Below the pieces are notes generated by a model. It made no database searches, had not been told where the DNA came from, and saw nothing but the letters and a program-made list of their open reading frames with translations. DNA of 21,693 nt, taken from the NCBI GenBank assembly GCA_002402005.2, contig NVUS02000005.1, positions 1 through 21,693 on the forward strand, read 5' to 3'. The position numbers and the translations under genes were made by a program. Below are positions 9,003 through 17,024 of this stretch, piece after piece (the first letter of the stretch is position 1; the number at the start of each line of letters is the position of its first letter). Source of the stretch: OCS116 cluster bacterium (GTDB taxonomy: Bacteria; Pseudomonadota; Alphaproteobacteria; Rhizobiales; OSC116).

Positions 9003-9301
9003 TGGTCGAATCAGCGCTTAAAAACATAAAAGTGTTGGAGTTAGCGCTAATTTTTGCTTGCCTTTGGGCCGTGTAAACTGTTGACGACCTTGGAGCCATA
9101 GTTATTAAAATCGAAAATTCTGCAGGTGATGACACGCGGGAATGGGGGCCTCCATTCTTAGAAGATGAAAATGGGAATTCATTCTTACATGAACGAATAT
9201 ATCCAGCAATTACCCTCATTGAGATCTCAACATTCTTCAAAGAAACTTTAGCGGGAATGAAGGGGGCCGTTAAAATTTGGTTTCGACGTTTATGCAAATA
9301 A
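9002..9301 (+). pseudogene. CaiB/BaiF (class III) CoA-transferase remnant
   Basis: The frame starts at an ATG overlapping the gcdH stop. It reads MVESALKNIKVLEL..., then LWAV, a TAA at 9074-9076, and continues in frame as TVDDLGAIVIKIEN and DTREWGPPFLEDENG. This is the N-terminus of a class III CoA-transferase, in which the stop position is usually Gln in a GQTLADLGA-like stretch. One C-to-T change (CAA to TAA) explains it. Similarity fades after about 9185 and the frame closes at 9299-9301. Some 300 codons of the usual ~400 are missing. In related bacteria a CoA-transferase beside gcdH would activate glutarate. Here the gene is clearly inactive. Confidence 0.82.
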
Positions 9302-9624
9302 GCCTCCAATAAACAGCAAGTAAATTAGGTTTAATTACCAATTTATTTACTCAATGCCAACATAAAAATCAAGCTTACGAAAATGCCATCGGTTGTAATA
9401 AAAATAAAAAGAGGGCATAAAAAATGTGATTCCAACTGTGTGCCAATCCGCCATTTGAAAAAAATAACGTGTTGATTTAATTTACCTGAGAAGTAGTTCG
9501 AATCTCTAATTCAATGACAATTTCAGTTAATTTTGAAAAGCCTACAACATTCAACCAAAGCTATGTCATCGCGCCATTACAGAGTCGCATATTCAGAATT
9601 ATTGGACTCCAATTATAGACTTTT

Positions 9625-9751
9625 AAAAGGTTGTCCAATGGTGTGGTGTATTCTGGGTTTGTTCATGCTTATCTCGGGTAATATTGGACAATTATTTCTG
9701 AGGTTTTCTGCGGGTTACAGAGAATAAACAGGTTCTGGGGGTCAAGGGGTC
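9625..9751 (+). repeat. Repeat copy 1 of a ~127-bp structured direct repeat
   Basis: By hand alignment this is about 88% identical to copy 2 at 18721-18848 and more distantly related to copy 3 at 20109-20234. It opens with AAAAGGTTGTCCAATGG. TTGTCCAAT (9631-9639) pairs with ATTGGACAA (9683-9691). A small hairpin sits in TCTGCGGGTTACAGA (one mismatch), and the unit ends in CTGGGGGTCAAGGGGTC. Unlike copies 2 and 3, it continues into a tRNA-like tail. Confidence 0.85.
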
Positions 9752-9779
9752 GTAGGTTCAAATCCTATAGTTCCGACCA
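9740..9779 (+). other. tRNA-Pro 3'-half-like sequence (attachment-site core)
   Basis: The segment reads AAGGGGTCGTAGG, then the T-loop TTCAAAT, the T-stem return CCTAT, and an acceptor strand ending in TTCCGACCA with the CCA encoded (9777-9779). The layout matches the 3' half of bacterial tRNA-Pro genes. No D-arm and no matching 5' acceptor strand (CGGAACT) occur in the preceding 80 bases, so it is not a functional tRNA. Integrating elements that use tRNA 3' ends typically leave such fragments. Reading it as an att core is inference. Confidence 0.6.
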
Positions 9780-9829
9780 TTTTTTCTTATATGATTCAAA
9801 ATGTTACATCAATTGACCCCTTTGATAAA

Positions 9830-9850
9830 ATTGGACAACTTTTGTCCAAT
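9830..9850. repeat. Perfect 9-bp inverted repeat ATTGGACAA/TTGTCCAAT
   Basis: ATTGGACAA (9830-9838), a 3-base loop CTT, and TTGTCCAAT (9842-9850). These are the same two arms found 43 bases apart in repeat copy 1, here in reverse order and nearly touching. Another TTGTCCAAT lies at 9908-9916. The flanks of the two right-hand motifs are also alike (TTGTCCAATGAcaTAATT against TTGTCCAATGAtgTAATT). Confidence 0.75.
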
Positions 9851-9994
9851 GACATAATTCCATTCGAAAATTATATAACAATTCAATATCTTAGTTGGTA
9901 ATATAGGTTGTCCAATGATGTAATTTATATTGAAATTATTTAAGGAAGCCAGACAATGGCTCTGAATAGGTTTTATCAATAGCTTTAGTTTTCC

Positions 9995-10465
9995 TCACTC
10001 ATTTAATTCAATGATACATAAATCTAAAGATGCCTCACCAATCATAATTTCCGCGACACTAAAACTATGGTCCAATGCACCATCATTTTTGGGTTTTGGG
10101 GGGCATGAAATTTTGGTGATGCCTGTTTGGATGATGGCTCTTGCGCAATCGGCACAAGGAAAACGGTTTATGTAGATTTTGCAATCTTGTAACCTAACTC
10201 CGTTTCTAGCTGCATTGTAGATTGCGTTTCGTTCTGCGTGCTCCATCCAGAAAAACTTCTCGCCACTTTCGCGATTGAACCGAACTTCTTGACCTGCATC
10301 AACACCACGTGGAAAGCCATTATAACCTGTCGAAATAATCTCATTCGAAAAACCTACAATAACGGCACCAACTTTAAAATGAGGGTCTTCTGACCAGCTC
10401 GCAATGTGGTTACATAGAACCCTGAATCGCCTGTTCCATTTTTGAGTTTTTTCTGAGCCATCCAT
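9995..10465 (-). CDS. dCMP/cytidine deaminase-family protein
   Basis: This 156-aa zinc deaminase has VGAVIVG near residues 32-38. EHAERNAI (75-82) supplies the zinc-ligand His76 and the proton-shuttling Glu78. FPCADCARAI (102-111) supplies Cys104 and Cys107. Its length and the YNGFPRGVD segment are typical of the dCMP deaminase branch, which makes dUMP from dCMP. It is the last gene of the eight-gene - strand operon, 21 bases after the second permease gene. In a nucleoside uptake operon it would deaminate imported cytosine compounds. The substrate level (dCMP, cytidine or a modified base) cannot be decided from the sequence. Confidence 0.88.
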   Translation of the reverse strand: MDGSEKTQKWNRRFRVLCNHIASWSEDPHFKVGAVIVGFSNEIISTGYNGFPRGVDAGQEVRFNRESGEKFFWMEHAERNAIYNAARNGVRLQDCKIYINRFPCADCARAIIQTGITKISCPPKPKNDGALDHSFSVAEIMIGEASLDLCIIELNE

Positions 10466-10486
10466 TGTTTTGATCCTGAATATAAT

Positions 10487-11392
10487 TTATTGATCGCGCA
10501 ATTCACCAAAGCCAGTGACTGCTTTGGCACCACCTCGCATTTTTGCACTGAACCAGATGCCAAATATGGTGGCGATATATGGCAGGCCTAGCAATAAATC
10601 ATGCGGCACATCTTCGCCAAAAAGCAATTGTGCTCGAATGCCTAGAGCGCCTACAATGGCAAAAAACGACGCGGCAAGCATGGCACCAATCGGGTGACTT
10701 GCGCCAAATACAACAGCTGCGAAACTCATAAACCCACGTCCAGCAGTCATGTTTTGCGCGAAAATTTGCAGGCTACCTGCGGCTAATTCTGCGCCGCCGA
10801 GTGCACATAGAACTCCGCCAATCATAAGCGCTATAAAACGCATGCGGCTTGGATTTACACCGACACTGCGCGCAGCAAATGGATGTTCTCCAGAGGCGGT
10901 GATTTGCAAGCCGAGCCGTGTGCGACAGATAAGAACCCACATACCAAATACTACAAATGGCATTAGCAATACCAATATCGACAAGCCGCTGAATGCTCCG
11001 AATATATTGCCAAAAACTTCACCAATCTTTGGCAAACCAAATTTAGCGTTTACTGCGGCTGGCGTGCCAAAGATAGCTTCGACCGCGAGTGTGGTGCCGC
11101 CAAGCCCAAGACCAGTTAAGCCCAATCCAGCAATGATTTGATTGGCTTTTAATTTCTCTACCACAAACCAAAATATAATTGAACCTAATATGCAAAATAA
11201 GCACGCCAGCAATAAGGCGTATAATACTGAACCCGTCAGCACGATGCCTAATATAGTGCCGCAAGCACCCACAATCATGAGACCTTCTAGCCCGAGATGC
11301 CAAATGCCAGCTCTTTGCGCAATCACACCAGCTAAGGTTACGTAAATTAATGGTGTTGCGGAACGCAATATTGCAATGATCATTTCTTCCAT
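10487..11392 (-). CDS. ABC transporter permease, nucleoside type (NupQ/YufQ-like)
   Basis: This 301-aa, strongly hydrophobic protein belongs to the branched-chain amino acid/sugar permease superfamily in its nucleoside (BMP-associated) form. It begins MEEMIIAILRSATPLIYVTLAGVIAQRAGIWHLGLEG, where the GLEGLM turn is typical of the second permease of Nup/Yuf systems. It has about eight membrane segments and a conserved cytoplasmic EHPFAARSVGVNPSRMRF loop that contacts the ATPase. The start overlaps the upstream permease gene by 13 bases, which indicates translational coupling. With the first permease it should form the membrane channel for a nucleoside or related compound. Confidence 0.92.
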   Translation of the reverse strand: MEEMIIAILRSATPLIYVTLAGVIAQRAGIWHLGLEGLMIVGACGTILGIVLTGSVLYALLLACLFCILGSIIFWFVVEKLKANQIIAGLGLTGLGLGGTTLAVEAIFGTPAAVNAKFGLPKIGEVFGNIFGAFSGLSILVLLMPFVVFGMWVLICRTRLGLQITASGEHPFAARSVGVNPSRMRFIALMIGGVLCALGGAELAAGSLQIFAQNMTAGRGFMSFAAVVFGASHPIGAMLAASFFAIVGALGIRAQLLFGEDVPHDLLLGLPYIATIFGIWFSAKMRGGAKAVTGFGELRDQ

Positions 11393-12423
11393 TTTATGCT
11401 CCCTAAGCTGAAAAACATGTCTAAGAATTTTGACTTGGCGGTGATGAACAAAGCAATGGCTGCGTTTATAATCTCAATAGCAGAGGCCGGTAAGCCCGAC
11501 ATAACTGGCAAATAGAGTGCTGCCGAGGCCAGCCCGCCAAAAAACAGCGCCGCAACGGCTGCACCAGCGATGGACAAGTTCGCCACCAGTGCAATGAGAA
11601 TGGCCGTGAAGCCGTGGGCTGGTAAAAAACCTGCTGCGAGCCGACCATTTGGCCCCATAAGTTCAACCGTGCCCGCAATGCCAGCGAGGCCGCCTGAAAT
11701 TAGAAAACTTGCCAGACCAACGCTCATTAATTTTGCGCCTTGCCATTCGACCATAGTGGCGTTTCGCCCTGCAAGGCCAGAAACAACACCAAATGCTGTA
11801 CGATTGGCCAACACCCACATGATGAGGCCAAGACTTATCGCAATCATTATGATTGTGGGGGATAATTCATATGAATTGCCGATGCGATAAGCAGCATCGA
11901 GTGGCCTTGATGACGCCTGCTGCCCAGAACCTGAAGGGTCTTTAAGCGGGCCACCAGTGACATAAATTAGAATAAGCGACGCTAGGAAATTGCCCATTAG
12001 AGTTGTGATCACTTCGTCTGCACCAGATTTTAAGCGCAATAAGCCTGGCCACAATGCCCATAATGCACCACCTAATGCACCCGCCATAAAGCATGCGGGA
12101 ACAACGATGAATGCTGGTGAGCCGTTTAGCCATTCGGCGGTGAAGGCTGCAAAAATAGCGCCAATATAAAATTGACCCTGTGCGCCAATGTTGAAATATC
12201 CCGCTCTAAAGGAAATGATCACGCCAATTGAAGTGATGAATAATGGAGCCGCCCAACGCAAAGCGTGTTTCATCGCACCATTACGCAAAAATGCGCCATT
12301 GATTATTGATTCGAACAATTCAAAAGCTGAAAACCCTGCAGCTATGAAAATGAGACTGCACAAAGCAAGCGCTAGTAATATAAATGACAAGGCTCTGAAA
12401 ATAGTTATAAATTGCGTATTCAT
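11380..12423 (-). CDS. ABC transporter permease, nucleoside type (NupP/YufP-like)
   Basis: This 347-aa membrane protein is the first permease of the pair. An N-terminal anchor segment (ALSFILLALALCSLIFIAAG) is followed by the family's FRAGYFNIGAQGQFYIGAI region near residue 80. Later come ADEVITTLMGNFLASLI and a long periplasmic loop (GPLKDPSGSGQQASSRPLD), then the FLPAHGFTAILIALVANLS segment. Its ATG overlaps the stop of the ATPase gene by four bases. It pairs with the downstream permease, the ATPase and the BMP binding protein to make one importer. Confidence 0.92.
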   Translation of the reverse strand: MNTQFITIFRALSFILLALALCSLIFIAAGFSAFELFESIINGAFLRNGAMKHALRWAAPLFITSIGVIISFRAGYFNIGAQGQFYIGAIFAAFTAEWLNGSPAFIVVPACFMAGALGGALWALWPGLLRLKSGADEVITTLMGNFLASLILIYVTGGPLKDPSGSGQQASSRPLDAAYRIGNSYELSPTIIMIAISLGLIMWVLANRTAFGVVSGLAGRNATMVEWQGAKLMSVGLASFLISGGLAGIAGTVELMGPNGRLAAGFLPAHGFTAILIALVANLSIAGAAVAALFFGGLASAALYLPVMSGLPASAIEIINAAIALFITAKSKFLDMFFSLGSIKWKK

Positions 12424-13946
12424 AAATCAGCTCCGATCATCGCTGCGCCAATTTCTTTTATGTCAAATGGTGGCGTGAACTCCCCAACCAATTGCCCCGA
12501 CAGAAACACAATTATTCGGTCTGAAATATCGAATATTTCATCTAAATCAGATGATATAAACAAGATGCCGCTGCCATTATCTCTTGCTTGGCGTAAGGAA
12601 TGCCAGACAAAGTCAGTCGCGCCGATGTCCAAACCGCGTGTGGGTTGAGCGGCGATTATGAGCTTGGCATCGGCGTCCATTTCGCGTGATAAAATTACTT
12701 TTTGGGCATTACCACCCGATAAAGAGCCTGCCAATTGGTCGACATTTGTATATCGAACATCCCATTTTTTTAAACCTGAATCACAGGCTGCCCGATCTTG
12801 TTTTGGCTTGATGAATGAAAAAGTTGGTTTTTGTAAATATTTACGTATCGACCAATTTTCCCATAAAGAAGAACTTGAGCTCAGACCCTCTACATTTCGT
12901 TCGAACGGAATGATACGCAACCCTTTGGAGCGGCGTTCAAGATGAGACATTTGCGTCATATTCTGGCCATTTAAATGTATTTCACCCGACTTCAGATTTA
13001 CCATATCTGCGATCGCGCGCACCAGTGTGCGCTGTCCATTGCCTTCAATACCTGCAACACCAACTATTTCTCCTGCAGCAATGGTCAGACTAACATCATC
13101 TAAGGCAGCACCTTCAACATCTTTAATTGTCGATAATGATTGAACATCTAACACCGCATCTTGTTGTGTTTCAGGTCTTAGGCTGCCTTTGTTTGAACTC
13201 GCTAAATTCTGGTTGGCATTTTCGCCAATTATCATGGCGGACAATTTTTCGCGGTCAATGCCTTCACAATTTAGCGGGCTTTGAACTAATTTTCCGCCTC
13301 GTAAAACTGTCACTGTGTCGGCAATATCCAACACTTCTTTTAGCTTGTGCAAAACCAATATCACCGTAACGCCGCTTTGCTTAAGCTGTCTTACGCGTAC
13401 AAATAATTTTTGGGTTGTTTCGGGCGATAAAACGGCTGTTGGTTCATCTAAAATTAGAAATTTTGCGTCGCTTATCAATGCGCGTGCAATCTCGACTGCT
13501 TGTTGTGTTTCTACGGGTAGGTTTTTTATACGTTCACTTGATTTTACTTTGACTTCAAGCTTATCCAAATGTTTTTGCCAAAATCGTTTTAAGGATTTTC
13601 GGCTATATATCTTGCCACTTCCTGCGCCAAACTGCATGGCCTCGGCAACCGTAAAAGAAGGTGGCAATGCAAAACTTTGATGCACCAATTCAACGCCAGC
13701 TTTTCTGGCTTGCTTAACATCTCCGCCTGGCATGGTTTTATTATTCACCGTCATTTCACCTGCCGAAGGACGTATGAGCCCCGCAACCACACGAGCAAAG
13801 GTTGTTTTTCCCGCGCCATTTTGCCCCACAACCGCATGAATTTTACCACGTTCAAAAGCGACGCTAACATCTTGAAGTGCATGAACAGCACCAAATGACA
13901 CGGTGATGTTTTTGCATTCGAATATATTTTCGTCGCTCTTGATCAT
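12420..13946 (-). CDS. ABC transporter ATP-binding protein, double domain (NupO/YufO-like)
   Basis: This 508-aa protein has two ABC domains in tandem, as in sugar and nucleoside importers. In domain 1 the Walker A is GQNGAGKT (41-48), the Walker B is LILDEPT (164-170), and the signature is weak (LPVETQQAVEIARAL). In domain 2 the Walker A is degenerate (GIEGNGQRTL), while LSGGNAQKVILSRE and AAQPTRGLDIGA are intact. This asymmetry is normal for the family. It powers the two-permease importer encoded just downstream. It starts 34 bases after the binding-protein gene and overlaps the first permease gene by four bases. Confidence 0.95.
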   Translation of the reverse strand: MIKSDENIFECKNITVSFGAVHALQDVSVAFERGKIHAVVGQNGAGKTTFARVVAGLIRPSAGEMTVNNKTMPGGDVKQARKAGVELVHQSFALPPSFTVAEAMQFGAGSGKIYSRKSLKRFWQKHLDKLEVKVKSSERIKNLPVETQQAVEIARALISDAKFLILDEPTAVLSPETTQKLFVRVRQLKQSGVTVILVLHKLKEVLDIADTVTVLRGGKLVQSPLNCEGIDREKLSAMIIGENANQNLASSNKGSLRPETQQDAVLDVQSLSTIKDVEGAALDDVSLTIAAGEIVGVAGIEGNGQRTLVRAIADMVNLKSGEIHLNGQNMTQMSHLERRSKGLRIIPFERNVEGLSSSSSLWENWSIRKYLQKPTFSFIKPKQDRAACDSGLKKWDVRYTNVDQLAGSLSGGNAQKVILSREMDADAKLIIAAQPTRGLDIGATDFVWHSLRQARDNGSGILFISSDLDEIFDISDRIIVFLSGQLVGEFTPPFDIKEIGAAMIGADL

Positions 13947-13980
13947 CTGTATTCCAATATTTAGATGGTTTTATTGTAAC

Positions 13981-15039
13981 CTAAAGCTCAGTGCTGAATG
14001 GAACATTCAATGACCCATCTAGAATAGCGGCTCTTACCTTTTCGATTTCTGCCCAAGCTTTGGCAGATTTGGCATTAATATCCGCATCGCCTTGCTCTTT
14101 AAACAAAGGAGACAGAATAAAATCAATCACACCAGTCCCCAAACCTGTTGAACGATGTTTGCCACCCACCCAATCAGCTTCTAGTGCAGCTGCAGCCTCA
14201 TTGGCCAACGAAGAACCAAAATCCAACCCGACTATGGCAATGATTGATTTTGGCCCCAATTCAAATTGGGCTGGGTCGAGCGATGATACCATGCGACCCA
14301 TTTTTTCATTTGCGGCCGAAATGATGCCACCATCGGTTGCGCCAGAATCGGTTTGAATATAATCGATGCCATCAGCATACATTTGGCTTGCCACTTCTAG
14401 GCCTTTGGCAGGATCTTGGAATGAGCCTGCAAACGCCACAGAAACTTTAATGTCTTTATTCACCGACATGGCGCCCGCTTTAAATGCGTTATAATCGGCA
14501 TTAATGGACGGAATGGAAATACCGCCAATAAAGCCAAGTTTGCCTGTAGATGATACATGGGCTGCGAATATTCCTGAAAGATAGCAACCTAAATAATAAT
14601 CGTAAGAGACAGATATAACATTGGCGATTGGTGGCTCAAATGCATCGCCAAATAATTGAATCCACTTTGTATTGGGGAATGTCGGCGCTACAGCTTTAAA
14701 CGGTTCGGCCACTTCATTAAAAGTAGAAACAACAACGGTTGCACCCGCCTCACCTAAAGTTCTGAAAATGGTTTCATAGGTTGCAGGGTCTTTTGCATAA
14801 ATTGTACGCGCGGTAAAACCTTTTTCAGCGGCTAATTTTTTTAGCTCAGCAATCATGGAGTCGACTGGGCCGTTATCACCTGCCGCCTGTGTGTGCACCA
14901 GTGCCACTAAATCATCAGCAGCTAATGCGGGTGTTATGCCCATGCTTAGGGCAAAACCCAAAGCACCCAACCCAGCACTTGTTTTTAACACTTGGCGGCG
15001 AGATACGGATTTGCCAATATTCTTAATTTCATTTGTCAT
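13981..15039 (-). CDS. BMP-family (PnrA/Med) nucleoside-type substrate-binding protein, Tat-exported
   Basis: The protein has 352 aa. The N-terminus carries a twin-arginine signal: SRRQVLK with Arg14 and Arg15, then a hydrophobic stretch (SAGLGALGFALSMGITPALA) with cleavage likely after Ala40. Many relatives in other phyla are lipoproteins; here no lipobox Cys is seen. The mature part shows the BMP fold: AAGDNGPVDSMIAELKKLAAE, a FPNTKWIQLFGD segment, GKLGFIGGISIPSINADYNAFKAGA, and DGIDYIQTDSGATDGGII. Family members bind purine or pyrimidine nucleosides. It is preceded by AGAGGGAAA and lies upstream of its own ATPase and permease genes. Tat export could mean folding before export; the ligand is unknown. 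Confidence 0.92.
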   Translation of the reverse strand: MTNEIKNIGKSVSRRQVLKTSAGLGALGFALSMGITPALAADDLVALVHTQAAGDNGPVDSMIAELKKLAAEKGFTARTIYAKDPATYETIFRTLGEAGATVVVSTFNEVAEPFKAVAPTFPNTKWIQLFGDAFEPPIANVISVSYDYYLGCYLSGIFAAHVSSTGKLGFIGGISIPSINADYNAFKAGAMSVNKDIKVSVAFAGSFQDPAKGLEVASQMYADGIDYIQTDSGATDGGIISAANEKMGRMVSSLDPAQFELGPKSIIAIVGLDFGSSLANEAAAALEADWVGGKHRSTGLGTGVIDFILSPLFKEQGDADINAKSAKAWAEIEKVRAAILDGSLNVPFSTEL

Positions 15040-15066
15040 TTTATTTCCCTCTTCTTTGGTTTTTCT

Positions 15067-15390
15067 TCATTTAATTTCTGGTGAATATGATGCAGGATTC
15101 ATAATCATCACTTCTTGTTTCTGAATGGCTTCTAATGCCCAGATTTCAGAAATAAATTTCTGCCAATCGGGATCAGCGTACATAGCCGCACGGCGCCTTT
15201 CGCGGTCGGCCAAATCTTCATATGCCCACATCAGCACGCTGGTATGCAGCACGCCAATTTCGCTGATATAAAGCCCCATAAATGTACCCAGATGTTTTTT
15301 TTGCACTGGCAAGCCGTCTTTTTCATATTTTAGCAACCAGCCATCTATGCTGCCGGGTTTGAAGCTGTACATTCTATGTTCGATAATCAT
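15067..15390 (-). CDS. NIPSNAP-family small protein
   Basis: This 107-aa protein has the ferredoxin-like dimeric alpha-beta barrel of the NIPSNAP family. EHRMYSFKPGS forms the first strand, and LGTFMGLYISEIGVLHTSVLMWAYEDL the second and third. The family mark DRERRRAAMYADPDWQKFI follows. Bacterial NIPSNAP proteins are usually encoded beside degradation enzymes, and their reactions are mostly unknown. The start lies one base after the stop of the GMC oxidoreductase gene, so the two are tightly coupled. I infer that it acts with that enzyme, as a helper or on its product. No catalytic residue can be assigned. Confidence 0.88.
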   Translation of the reverse strand: MIIEHRMYSFKPGSIDGWLLKYEKDGLPVQKKHLGTFMGLYISEIGVLHTSVLMWAYEDLADRERRRAAMYADPDWQKFISEIWALEAIQKQEVMIMNPASYSPEIK

Positions 15391-15391
15391 T

Positions 15392-17020
15392 TCAATTTCC
15401 CTTCAATATAATTTCGGCCATTTTTTCACCAATCATAACGGTTGGGGCATGAGTATTGCCGCTGGTTATAATCGGCATAATCGACGCATCAGCGACGCGT
15501 AAGCCTTCAATTCCATGTACTTTTAGGTTTTCATCCACCACAGCCATGGGATCATTTCCCATCTTACATGTGCCAACGGGATGAAAAGTAGTGAGCGAAT
15601 TGTTGCGTAACCAATTGGTTAAATCTTCTTCGCTGGTATATTCGGCTCCGGGCGCTAATTCTTGGCCTCTATATTCATTCATTGCGGGTTGACCGATGAT
15701 ATTTCTGGCGATTTTTATGCCATCAATTATGGTTTTCACATCGAACTCTGTTTTTAGATAATTCGCCAATATTTTGGGTGGCGTTTTCGGATTCGCTGAA
15801 GCCAATGTAATTTCACCACGGCTTGTTGGGTTAACAGGGCCAATTCTAATGGTAAAACCATGATTGGTCTCAGTAGCGTCTTTTTTCTTAAATGGATTGG
15901 GAATATAAAGATTGGCCGATTTTTCAAGCCCTGGCATAAAATGATATTGAATGTCTGGCGATTCAAGCGCGTCTCTTGATTTTATCAAAGCGCCAGATTC
16001 ATAGGGAAATGTGGTCGCAAAACCTTTGCCAAAAAACAAGCCTTTAAGAACCGATAATACAATTTTATCAAACCGTAAGTCTTTATAAAGACTAATTGGT
16101 TTTGGGCATTCCCACGACATCACACAATCTACATGATCTTGCATGTTCTTACCAACGCCCGGCAAATCGACAACGGACTTAATATTGTGCATTGCCAACT
16201 CATTTGCAGGGCCGATGCCTGACAACAATAATAGATGCGGCGAATTCACTGTGCCTGCTGATAGAACGATTTCCTTGGTAATTGAGAAAACCTTTTTAAC
16301 GCCATTCACATTCACTCTAAGACCAACAGCTTTACCATTATCTACAATGATATTTTCTGCCAATGCGTTGGTTATGACGGTCAAATTTTTACGATGTTTA
16401 ATGGATTTTAAAAAAGCAAAACTTGTCGACCAGCGTTTGCCCTTTTTAATGTTAAAATCGTAACGCCCCATACCCTCTTGGTCTTGGCCGTTAAAGTCAT
16501 CGTTTTTATTGTAGCCCGCTTCGACGCCCGCGTTGATAAATATATCGTGCAACTCATTGTCACTTCTGGCTTTACAAACATACAATTCACCATCTTTGCC
16601 GTGGAATTCATCGTCACGGCTCTCATGATTTTCAGATTTTTTGAAAATTGGTAAAACTTCGTCATATGACCAACCCTTATTACCCATTTGCGCCCATCTG
16701 TCATAATCAAGCTTGTTACCACGTACGTAAATCATGCCGTTAATAGTAGAGGTGCCGCCCAATACTTTACCGCGTGGCCAATAGAGTGAGCGACCGTTTA
16801 AATATGGTTCTGGTTCGGTGTAATATTTCCAATTGTGTATGCCCATTTGAAATAGTTTACCCATTAACATGGGTAATCTAAAAAAAGGGTTCCAATCTTT
16901 ACCGCCCGCTTCAAGCAATAGAACGCGGTTGTTCCCATCTTCGCTTAAGCGGTTGGCGACCACGCAACCTGCAGAGCCTGCTCCCACAATGATATAATCA
17001 TATTCTTCTTGTTCACTCAT
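15392..17020 (-). CDS. GMC-family FAD oxidoreductase (choline dehydrogenase-like)
   Basis: The protein has 542 aa, the normal size for the family. The FAD Rossmann motif IIVGAGSAGCVVANRL starts at residue 10, with Glu37 in LLLEAGG. The first GMC signature is YWPRGKVLGGTSTINGMI (80-97) and the second is LSAGTVNSPHLLLLSGIGP. The active-site pair is His480 in FHPVGTCKMG and His524 in GNTHAPTVMIGEK, spaced as usual; many relatives have Asn at the second place. It oxidises a primary or secondary alcohol, using FAD. The gene lies four bases after the glycosylase-like gene and one base before the NIPSNAP gene, inside a nucleoside-importer operon. An alcohol group on an imported sugar, nucleoside or hydroxymethyl base is a reasonable but unproven substrate. 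Confidence 0.93.
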   Translation of the reverse strand: MSEQEEYDYIIVGAGSAGCVVANRLSEDGNNRVLLLEAGGKDWNPFFRLPMLMGKLFQMGIHNWKYYTEPEPYLNGRSLYWPRGKVLGGTSTINGMIYVRGNKLDYDRWAQMGNKGWSYDEVLPIFKKSENHESRDDEFHGKDGELYVCKARSDNELHDIFINAGVEAGYNKNDDFNGQDQEGMGRYDFNIKKGKRWSTSFAFLKSIKHRKNLTVITNALAENIIVDNGKAVGLRVNVNGVKKVFSITKEIVLSAGTVNSPHLLLLSGIGPANELAMHNIKSVVDLPGVGKNMQDHVDCVMSWECPKPISLYKDLRFDKIVLSVLKGLFFGKGFATTFPYESGALIKSRDALESPDIQYHFMPGLEKSANLYIPNPFKKKDATETNHGFTIRIGPVNPTSRGEITLASANPKTPPKILANYLKTEFDVKTIIDGIKIARNIIGQPAMNEYRGQELAPGAEYTSEEDLTNWLRNNSLTTFHPVGTCKMGNDPMAVVDENLKVHGIEGLRVADASIMPIITSGNTHAPTVMIGEKMAEIILKGN

Positions 17021-17024
17021 AATT

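Larger units (their letters stand above)
9302..9994. other. Gene-free stretch with repeats and att-like sequences
   Basis: No open frame in these ~690 bases has a recognisable protein or a convincing ribosome site. The first ~290 bases are AT-rich with nothing I can name. From about 9600 onward the stretch holds repeat copy 1, a tRNA-Pro 3'-half-like tail and several TTGTCCAAT/ATTGGACAA motifs. It separates the dead CoA-transferase gene from the end of the oppositely transcribed nucleoside operon. It looks like a site of past insertion and deletion. Confidence 0.7.

Noticed and set aside
9491..9512. A second T-arm-like sequence (GTAGTTCGAATCTC)
   Set aside because: The T-loop is present but the stem pairs badly and no acceptor strand with CCA follows.
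9533..9727. A 64-codon + strand open frame ending in repeat copy 1
   Set aside because: It runs into the structured repeat, has no ribosome site, and the homologous copy 2 does not preserve it.
9625..9925. CRISPR array
   Set aside because: The recurring 9-mers are unevenly spaced and in both orientations, with no regular repeat-spacer units and no cas genes.
13315..13680. Long + strand open frames opposite the ABC transporter genes
   Set aside because: They mirror strongly conserved proteins on the - strand and have no family marks of their own.
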